NCBI RefSeq assembly: GCF_021018805.1
Contig: NC_086283.1
Coordinates: forward strand, 59,421,803 to 59,485,802
Source of the DNA: Prinia subflava
Lineage: Eukaryota; Chordata; Aves; Passeriformes; Cisticolidae
Length of the DNA stretch: 64,000 bases
Direction: 5' to 3'
Part shown: piece by piece, positions 55,081 to 64,000 of the stretch
Layout: each line of letters begins with the position of its first letter
Position numbering within the stretch: position 1 is the stretch's first letter
Notes under the pieces: model-generated
What the model saw: the letters and a program-made list of their open reading frames with translations, nothing else
The model's database searches: none
Told to the model about the DNA's origin: nothing
Program-made: the position numbers and the translations under genes

Positions 55081-57154
55081 AGATGGAACACTGATTAAAT
55101 CAGAATGAATCAGTCTACAGAGGTCTGATTACAAGGGAAAATGCAAAACAGTTTCATTTTTAATTTACTTGATTCAATTTAGGGTTCATACAACTCACAC
55201 CAATCTCTACAGGACAGGCAGAGGATCCCTTCATGGCCATATATATTCGTGTTTAGGCATGTTCTACCTAAGAGAACCTAGAACCTTCTACCTTTGCACT
55301 GAGATGAAGTACATCTTTTCTATCCCACTAGATGACCAGAGGAGTGAGACACCTTCAAATTCAATATATGTGATACTAGAGGGTATGAGTTGGGGAGGAG
55401 GAGGGTAGAAGTGAGATGGAGGGAGATTAAAAAGAATTTAAGAGGTCAGCAGGGCACAAAATGAGAAGACAGTAGCTCTTTCACTTTTGTAACCAAAAAA
55501 TACCAATATTCCAAAGAATACTAATTTTTTTCACTCTAGGATCATAGTTCTCTTTTTTGTATTTCTCAAGAGACAGCTGCTGGAGTTCTAAAATTACAGA
55601 TCTTCTTGGACCACACAGACCTCAGTGCTACTCAAACTCCTGCCAGAAGCATCACTGTTTTGAAGGGGCAGGCAATTCAAATCCTATATTAAAAGCACCA
55701 TTGTTCTGAAGAAAAGCCATCCAAAATCTTGCAGCTTGTCTGGGGATGAGAAGGATGGAGTAGAGGGAAAGCCTGTAGTAACTGCAGGTGAAAACAGACA
55801 TAGAATCAAAGCAGCATAGTCAGAAACACAAAGACTCCCTATGCCACAGGCAATGCTGCATGCAAAGCACATGTAGGCACCAAGGAAAAAGCACTTGCAT
55901 ACATTACACACGTTGCTTATATTAGGAAAGCAGATAGATTTTGTCAAACTGACCATCTTGATCAAAAGTGGTTTAAACCTACTGATTCTTTTCCAACAGA
56001 AGTCTTCCAGACTGCAGGCAAGGATCAAACAGCATTTTGAGCTCATTGGTTTCTTTTTCTGAAACATCCATATATCCATTCCTTCACTTGGCTTTTATGC
56101 AAGTACACAAGCCAGATTGATCAGACAGTGAGCAAGTAAAGTGAATGAATGAAGTTACCATCCTTCAACATGCACCCTCAAGTAGTCTACTATAATTCTA
56201 ATGTACCTTTCCAAGGTTCTGGACATCTTTCAATTATTTTGGGCATAAACTTTGTTTTAATGAGAACAGGAGTCTAGAAACTGTGAAAAACTCGATTTTT
56301 ATTCAGACTGGTGATTCAAGTTTCACATTTAGTCCCTTTCCAGACTATATCAAATCAAAAGTGCAAAATGAAGCTGTTGAAACAGGGAAAAAAACCCCAC
56401 AGACAAAGGCAACATTAAATTAAACATGTTGCATTAAACATTAGAGAGAACACCTTCAATCTTTCTAGAGGAGGAGACACCTTTAAACATAAAGAAATTG
56501 CATTAATTTTATGCACAGCTGGTTTCCAGCCCAGTAATGCACCTAGTTACAGCAACCACAACACATTGCAGTCTCTCACAACATGAGAAACCAGGCTCTA
56601 TCCTTTCTGGCTTTATCTTCTCACAATCATTGATGGGGTAAAAAGTGCTCATGAAGACAGGAAGAGAAGTATGGATGATCCTGGTAACTGGACATGCTTC
56701 TAAACTGGTAGAGTCTCACGGCATGTGTGAGATCTTTCACTTTGCTCAGAGAAGGTAAGTGCTTGTATTGAAGCAGGTCCAGCTGCTATTTCAAATATCT
56801 CTCAATTCATGCACATTAGACCTAATGGCAAGGAATAAATTCTCTTCTGTAATTGTTCCTAGACAATTTCTTTCCTTTAAATCGTTGCCCAGTGTAATGT
56901 CTGTCCAAATCCCAAATGAAGTAAGAAACAAGTCTAAATAGATGCGGAAGCCCAGGAGGTTTCTAATTAACATTACATCTAGCATACTTTAAAGAAGCAG
57001 CACAGCTGTTCAGAGCATATGCCCTCACTTCTCATGAGCTGCAGGCAATTTTGCACTACAGGATAGCAGCAGGTGACAGTAACACTAGCACTATGCTCCA
57101 AATGATGGGAATGCTCAGAACATATCAGACATCCCTCCTTTGTCACTTCTAGGA

Positions 57155-57200
57155 AGAGCTCCCCAAGATTTCCAGTGAGAGCTCCCCAAGATTTCCAGTG
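57155..57200. repeat. Tandem duplication, 23-bp unit
   Basis: AGAGCTCCCCAAGATTTCC plus AGTG occurs twice in exact tandem (57155-57177, 57178-57200). Confidence 0.9.
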
Positions 57201-58956
57201 CTGCTCTATAGGAAACTCCCAACACATAAATAAAACCATCTTCTTACCAGTCACAAGCTTTCTTCTGCGTGCTACTGGTCTTCTTAGAATCCTACCCAGT
57301 GGCTCTCCACATTGCAAATGTTGAGATGGGAGCACATACAGATTGAATTTCAGGGTGAAGAGTTACCTTGCTCTTTTCCACACTTTTAAAGGAAAAAATG
57401 TTGGAGCAAGAGAAGGAGTTTAAAGTTTATTGAAAATTATGCCAGCTGTTGAGCTTAGTGGACAAACACACTGCCTCTTCTGTGTTAGCTACAGCTGTCT
57501 GCCATGCTCAAGTACAGACAGACAGCAAATCTTACACAGAGCTACTACAGTGCTTAGAGATCTGGTTAGCTTGCTAGGCTCACTGATTTTCAATAGGCCA
57601 AAAATATTCTTCATAAACTTCCCATGTTGTACGTGCTAATCTAGACATCCTAATCAAAGCCTTTATCAAAGTACTTATCATTGCTCTTATATTATTTGCA
57701 GTTGTAAACTCGGTGCCAGCAAGCAACATGCCAGAGGCCACCTGGTAAAGAATTTTACAAGATCAGACTCACCACCAGTGTGCTGTAGTGACTATTCAGA
57801 TGAAGTTACATGTCTGAACAAAAAAACAGCCTTTCTAGTTACAAGGGAAACTGACACCCAAGACCTTTTGAAGTAGGTGCAGGTTCATGGGAATGCTGTT
57901 TTCTCCATACTCCCATGCAAGCTTTCTATGATAGCCTGCATGAAGACTGAGCTACTTCTCTCAGCATGTCCATGGGAAGCTCCCAGTTAAGGCAGGTGCA
58001 CCGTTTTTGCTAGGTTGGCTGTCATGCATTAGAGATCCCATTGTGATGCAGCCATGGACTCTTACCTCAGTCCCTAGAAAGAAGCAGTGAAGTGCAGGAA
58101 AGCATTTACTCTTCTAGCACTGCCTGCACCTAGAGAGGGGTCTCAGCTTTCTGCCTCCTCAGGGAAAGAAGGTCAAGCACAAAATCTCTAAGTAAGAGCT
58201 TGTAAGACTTACTCACTGCTGGTCTACTGCACAGCCAGGATGATGCATATAGAGACAGGAGGATAAATACATAGAAAAAGAAGAAAGGAGGAGGATGCTA
58301 GTGTTGTGAGCCTGTGAACAAAGCTGTGATTTTTCTTTTGGAATTCTCTCCAGTATCCTGTTGTTTGATTTTAAAATGGCTCCTGTTGACAAAATGCTCA
58401 CATTCATCAAAACTCCTCTGGATGAAACCCCTGCCTTTCCTTGTCACACACTTCCCTTAGTTTACGCTCACTTTTGCTAGTGCAAATGTGTAATTGCTCA
58501 GGTTGATAAACACATTGAACAACACAGACAAGAAAACAGGTATCTCTGTACCATGATCCTAATGCTCTAGAGCATCCCTAGCAATAGATTCCAGCTCTTC
58601 ACGTCCAGTACACAGATCCTACTGCCACATCACTCGCCTAGACCTTGAGCATGCACACAAGCTCATCTATTCAGTTTGAAACTTGAATTCTGCTTTCCAT
58701 TTATGGCCAGAAACCTTTTTGTGTCTTACTTAGATTTTCCAGTGTTCAGGGAGTAGCGGCAGCATGCTTCTGTATCGATTTGGGACTTGCCAGTTGTGCA
58801 CTGAGCACTTTCCCTGATTTCATCGGTTAGCACATCCCATCTACAAGATCTAAAATGCCCAGTCCCCAGGACAAATGTGTTGATTAGACTCTTGTGAGGA
58901 ATGCATCAATAACAAACTAAATTCCTTTCTCCTGTAACACCTACTTTGGCTGTCTG

Positions 58957-59010
58957 AAAGGAGATATTTTATGCCCTGAGGAACCTCTAAAGTTACCCTG
59001 ATCAGAACAG
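58957..59010 (+). repeat. Left arm of a 54-bp inverted repeat
   Basis: This arm pairs with 60738-60791 in opposite orientation, 50 of 54 bases identical. The arms flank the env/LTR block. Both arms contain an in-frame reading KE(I/M)FYAL(R/S)NL followed by TAA when read in the matching direction. Confidence 0.9.
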
Positions 59011-59529
59011 AGGCACAGTGTGTCTTTTATCAACAGTGCTATGACAGCCTTCTTAGGTTTGCACACAACATAGCATTTGCTACATGAGGAAGACCACACG
59101 GTATGTTACATCTCAGGGAAAGCACCTTTTTGCAGAAATGCTACCCATTTAAATTTTCAGAATTTTGAGACACAAGAAGAGGGTTTTCTCCCTGGCTACC
59201 ACATCCTTGAGGCAAATGCATGAACTAGACACCAGAACCCCATAAAGACGCTGATGTCTCTGGCACGGTCTTAGATCATATCTATAAAAGCAAAGGAAAA
59301 ACGTGATGTACATCAAGACTGTCAGGGCACAGACCTGAGACATTCCTGGATCTCCAAGAAATCAAGGCACCGATGCACCACATGCTTAACTCACCTTTCA
59401 AATCATTGTCCTAACTCTCTATCTCTCCTTCCCTGACTATTCCACAGAACAGAAGATACAATTCCAGATCCAGAAAAAACAGAAGTGATTTTGCCAACAC
59501 GCATTTCTCAACGTATCATATCCTGATAA

Positions 59530-60086
59530 TGCTTTCTCTCACTATTTTTACTTTGGGTGGCTGCAGCTAAGGCTCTTGGTGAGCTTTCTCACCTGGAATG
59601 TCAGCTTAGTAAGCAAGCAAACACTACCTCCTTGGCACTCAGTGACCTGCCTAGTGACACTGAGATTACCAGACATGTAACATTGCAAAACTGGGCAGCA
59701 ATTGACTATTTGCTGCTTGTCCATGGACACAGCTGCCAGCACTTTGAAGGGATGTGCTGCTTCGACCTGTCTTCGAACTCAGTATCCATCCACACAAACA
59801 TCCAGAAGCTGAGGGAGCAAGTTAAGGAAATAAAGGTTGAGATCTCAGACTGGATCAATGAACTTTTTGGACAATGGGGATTGACCAAGTGGGTTTTATC
59901 CTTTGTTAAAGGGATTTTTTGAGTTGTAATCATTGTTGTTATCATTCTACTTATGTTTCCCTGCTTAGTTAAGTGTCTGCAGAAATTCATTAGGGAAGTC
60001 TTCTTAGTAAGAAAAATCAGAGGAGTTGTGGAATGCCTGGATCCCCTCAGGGGAATTCCCAGGGTCCTGCCTTGGAAGGATGGACC
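59530..60086 (+). pseudogene. Endogenous retrovirus env remnant (transmembrane subunit)
   Basis: An old plus-strand endogenous retroviral copy. The frame opens after a stop at 59527, with a hydrophobic start (about 59530-59556) where a fusion peptide would be. A long ectodomain follows, including the conserved LQN..AAIDYLLL region near 59682-59720 and a CX6CC motif (C-QHFEGM-CC, about 59737-59763), the hallmark of gamma- and alpha-type retroviral TM subunits. A TGA at 59920-59922 ends the frame exactly before the hydrophobic anchor (about 59923-59976), whose frame then continues to TAG at 60085-60087. The surface subunit is not recognisable upstream, so this is a 5'-truncated, interrupted relic with no expected full-length product. 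It lies antisense to SHB. Confidence 0.8.
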
Positions 60087-60508
60087 ATAGAGTCTTCCTT
60101 GCCTAGGCTGAAAGAAAGTCTTTCCTCATGGTGCTTGCACAGTGTGGTCTGCCCAGGATTCTCCTCTCCCCATTCCCCTGGTTCTCATGGTTTCGCCTTT
60201 GCCCACTTCCCTATTGGTTGTGGTATTCAGTGGCTAGCCCTGTTTTCCCTGTAGGTCACTGACCTTTGCCTTGCTCTTTGTACCACCCCCGTGCCCTCAG
60301 ACCATTGGTCCCTGACCCCTATTTAGGCCAGTGCACAGCACATGGCAAGGTCTTTGTTCCTGATCTTCCTTCAGTGCCTGAAAAAAACCTCGCTGGAACT
60401 GATTCATACAAAGGCCCTTCGTGCCTCTCCTTGCTGAGCCTAGCTGTGGTGTGTGTGATGTGTGAGCTTGACTGCCTTGCCTGAATCCTCCCCAGCGGCT
60501 CTTCCACA
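60027..60508 (+). mobile_element. Probable 3' LTR of the same retroviral relic
   Basis: A purine-rich stretch (about 60009-60025) precedes TGTGGAATGCC, a plausible polypurine tract/LTR start. Inside are two inverted CCAAT boxes (ATTGG at 60213-60217 and 60304-60308) and a TATA-like CTATTTAG (60319-60326), spaced as in an LTR promoter. The end is set at TTCCACA (60508). No AATAAA was seen and there is no second copy in the window to confirm the borders, so limits are uncertain by tens of bases. Confidence 0.55.
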
Positions 60509-63500
60509 GGAGATGCTTATGGAGCTATAGATAGCAGCTCTACCACCTAAAAGCACACTGCTACAGCTTTCTACTTCCTCTCTCACCAAACAGCCCCACC
60601 CCCACCACTTACCCAGCACTTTTCATTATGTAATTCCAAACTGAGACTTAAAATAACCTTAATTTTACTGTTGTTGAAGTAAGACGAATTTTATAGCATG
60701 TATCGTGCTAGGCACTTCATACTCAAGAGATCATAAGCTGTTCCGATCAGGGTAACTTTAGAGATTACTCAGGGCATAAAACATCTCCTTTTGGAAGCAA
60801 GATGCTCTCTTCAAATCCAAGCACCAAGGAGGACAACAGATGCAGCTCATTAAGTCATTCTTGTAGCCAGTATTCCTTATTATACCTTCAAATGACACAG
60901 TTCTTTGTGCAACAACTTGCCTACCAGCATATCTCCATCTGAATGATGATCCTAAATTGGATCCTTCTCCAAAGGCAAATTTTATATGCACTCTATGATG
61001 CAGCACACAGAATGCTGTGGTATGGACAGCCTTGATCTGGCATTTGATTGCAAATGTTTCATGCAATCCGAGGACTGGTGTTAATTCCTTCTGAAAGGCA
61101 CAGATCCCTAGAAGAGCTATGTCAATATGCACAGCTGTCAAGAGAAAGAGGAAAGGCATGCCTGTAAGGCTATAACTAGAATAGGGCCTTATGACTTTTA
61201 TGGGATTTTAAAGGCAAAAAAATTGCACACATTTTCCCGAAACCATAGCCGTAGTCATATCCTTGAACTGAGGAAACCTTTTCTCCTCTCAGGTAAAGGA
61301 TTACCACAGAAAACACATAGACCCCTCTCCAGGATTTGACATTCAGTGCAGGCTGATGGGAGTAAATACTCAAATGCAACCTAACTTCTCTTCCCCTAGC
61401 ATTCCCTGAGAGGAATGGGTGACAGAGAAGCCCGGATGTTACGATCACCAGCACTCTGACCTGACAGTGTCTCAGCTATTCACTTCTGTTTAAATGCAGC
61501 ATCTCTAGCCACTGCTTTTCTGCAGAGCTCTCTCTCAAGCATGAAGAGCATCCTACACCTGATCCAAGCAGTGATGCTTGGCTACAGTGTAGGTAAAGCA
61601 GCACAGGCCTGTTTCTGTGACAGGCCACATGCCACTGCATCGGCTACAGACAGACACCAGGGGAGAAGTAAGGTCCAGGATCCTTAGAAATCGGCATTGT
61701 AGCTATCTCTATTGCTGTCATGCATGCTTGATAGCAGCCACTCCAGAATCTCACTCCCTGTATAGTCTAGGATATTTCACGTCATATACCACAGAGAACT
61801 TCCTTCATACTCATGTTTCTCTAGGACATCAAATCTCCAGACAGGCTGCAGGCAAGGCAAAGATGCAGCAACTGTAGCTGTGGCTTTGGGTGCACACCCA
61901 GCCAAGCTCAGACTCCCATCACACAGCATTTCAGGAACTGGATTGCCAGGGATTCTCTCCGAACCTTTGGCATGGATTTCCTGAAGACAGGACAGGCACT
62001 TATGGATATCAATACCTTAGCAGATGTGTTTGGCTGACAAGAGATGATACCTTCTTATCAACATGCATTCGTTAGCAACACACTCTACCTTAGCCTCAGG
62101 TCAAATCTTTGTTTGAGAAATCTTTCCAAACTCTGTCATAAAGGTTGCTCCTTTTTCCAGTCATCACAACCACAAATCTAGGGAGACAGTATTTTTGGGG
62201 GACACTATCAGCAGAAGAAACTTCAAGCCTGACATGGGAATAGATAGACCATTCAATAATTAATTGAAATAAATCAACTCAGGGACTGCCTTTTCTTTTA
62301 AATTAAACATCAACTCAGAACAAACTGCCTGACAACTGCAAGATCACAGAACTTTCAGAAAGAAAGGATAAGCTCTGAATAAAAATATTAGTTACTTCAG
62401 ACATTGTGCTTTTCTATTCAGATGTGAGCTTACTTTCTCATATTGAAATCATAGGGTCTTATTTCATATGGACACCTGCTTTTGCCTAATCCTCTACTAA
62501 CTCAAGGAGCACATAGCATGCAGAAAAGTTTCAGGGTCACATTTCAACTACCCTTACACTGCGTGCCCAAAGTTCAAGAGTTAGGGTACGCCAGTAAATA
62601 TGGAATAACTTATAAAAAGCTGGTTTATTTTCTGTCTCTCAGCAGAGCATTCCACTGAGTTATGTAAATTCCCTCTCTCTAGGATTAAGCTACGTTAAAT
62701 GCAATCAGAGGGATTTAATCACATTAGTCAGGCTAAACAGATAGCCATCTGATGTTCTTCTATTCATCAGACAACAAAACTAACAAACATGAAGCAGTAA
62801 ATATTTTGAGGCTGGCTCTATCATAACATAAGCCAAACTTCAGAAACAGCAGATACAAAATAGAACTCACTCAGTAAATATAAACAGAATCTTTAAAAAC
62901 GCTCCAACAAGATGCCTTTGGATTTTCACTTATCAAGTAAAGTGCAAATGCAACACCTGAGCAATAAAAAAATCCCCCACACATAAAACTACCTGCTTGA
63001 ATACAGTCAACATAACCTAATGCCATGGAGGTTTGTGGGGAGACCTTCTCTATCCACATTAGGACAAGATGACTGGAAACTAAATACCCACATCTCAAAA
63101 CACTGAACATCTTCACAGGTATATCAGGCATCTTCTACTAGCTCAGTCACATGAATATTCAGAACACTTGCTCTATCATTATAATCAATTAAACTCTATT
63201 TTCAAAAGTGCCTTTAGCATCTTTAAGAGCTCCTCATGTTTCCTTTATAATAAGATGGAGCAGATATAACAGATTATCAGTTGCACCAAGCACCAATTAG
63301 GCAAAGGATATCTTGTAATTGCAATGGCTCATAAACCTACTGCCACTTACTGCAGCTAAGCCACCCAGTATCATCCATTAAATATCTCACTTGTTATGGC
63401 TAATCTGGAAAAGAAGGGAGAACAAGATCTAGTCCTAAATGCAGGAAGAAACAAGCCAATGCACTGTAAACTTAATAGTTTAAATTAAAAATGCTCATCA

Positions 63501-64000
63501 CTGCTGTATAAAGAGCAAGAAATTATTTGGACTAATTTGATTTTCTGAGAAATTTCTCAACTTACAATGAATAGGTTCACACTAATGAGAAATAACAGCT
63601 CCCAGCCCTTCTGTAAGGTACTGAAAACTTCCAAAGAACTGTTTCCATGTCACTTCCTGTGTCTTTCTTCAGAAATGCTTTAAGAAAAGAAAAATAGGAA
63701 CACTTGCATGAAAAAAGGATCTTTGCATCCAACAGCCTCATCTTCCCCCATTGATTAATCTTTTCTGAGGGCCCAAAACAGGAGCTGCCAATAGAAAAGG
63801 AAAGCATACAATCAACTTAACTGGGCACAAGAGTGACTTTTACCGCAAAATGAGAAAAAAAGACCTGCTATACAAATCCAAGAAATGTGCATTTGATCTG
63901 CACAAAGATATGTGTTGACTAGTCAAATCATCACAAATTAAAAACATATGGCCCCATACCTCACAATATATTACAGACTGCACAGCCAACGAGTAAGATA
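60509..64000 (-). other. SHB: Upstream SHB intron, right edge of window
   Basis: No exon, RNA gene or identified repeat apart from the inverted-repeat arm. The 133-codon minus-strand frame at 60758-61159 has a hydrophobic N-terminus and eight cysteines, but I recognise no domain and a frame of this length can arise by chance here. Confidence 0.5.
60738..60791 (-). repeat. Right arm of the 54-bp inverted repeat
   Basis: The reverse complement matches 58957-59010 with four substitutions and no gaps. Homology stops abruptly at both ends of the arm. It overlaps the end of a 133-codon minus-strand frame (60758-61159) of unknown nature. Confidence 0.9.

Larger units (their letters stand above)
41590..59529 (-). 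other. SHB: Upstream SHB intron, no exon recognised
   Basis: Assigned to SHB because the exon at 41374-41589 must splice to an earlier exon that I do not find here. It contains CR1 copies (42390-43160, 43975-44065, 54810-55080), A/C- and T-rich tracts and several short tandem duplications. I looked for the SHB segment with the tyrosine motif EPYEA, expected just before the TEFQ junction, and did not find it, but a short exon could be missed by eye. Confidence 0.6.

Noticed and set aside
60758..61159. 133-codon frame as a host gene or retroviral surface subunit
   Set aside because: Unproven: it is on the opposite strand to the env remnant and no domain is recognised. It is kept only as part of a finding.

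Overview
The window looks like avian (at least sauropsid) nuclear DNA. It is AT-rich and gene-poor, has spliced vertebrate exons with GT..AG borders, and carries many CR1 LINE fragments and LTRs of a type common in bird genomes. I found no operon structure and no tRNA or rRNA.

The only protein-coding gene I can support is SHB, an SH2-domain adaptor, on the minus strand. Four consecutive exons are present: 41374-41589, 34219-34387, 29924-30043 and 21824-22007. The last holds the stop codon. All splice borders are canonical and the phases join without a break. They encode about the last 229 residues: a phosphotyrosine-motif/acidic linker, then the whole C-terminal SH2 domain, split over the last two exons. 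Earlier SHB exons (N-terminal half and promoter) are not visible and presumably lie beyond base 64000. The 3' UTR probably runs from 21823 to about 19290, where a tandem AATAAA signal sits on the minus strand.

Region by region: 1-19.3 kb is DNA downstream of SHB. It holds one solo-type LTR (5744-6363), a second LTR with primer-binding site and decayed protease/reverse-transcriptase sequence (12523-14130), and two CR1 pieces (about 16310-18110). 19.3-41.6 kb is SHB 3' UTR, exons and introns. One intron contains a strikingly uniform 13-bp minisatellite of 63 units (35497-36315) and several CR1 fragments. 41.6-64 kb is SHB intron with more CR1 copies, some short tandem duplications, and an endogenous-retrovirus env transmembrane-subunit remnant followed by an LTR-like block (59530-60508). 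A near-perfect 54-bp inverted repeat flanks that block.

Most open reading frames of 60-170 codons here are chance or repeat-derived. The most unusual structures are the homogeneous 13-bp array inside SHB and the env/LTR block between inverted repeats. No obviously new gene system was found.
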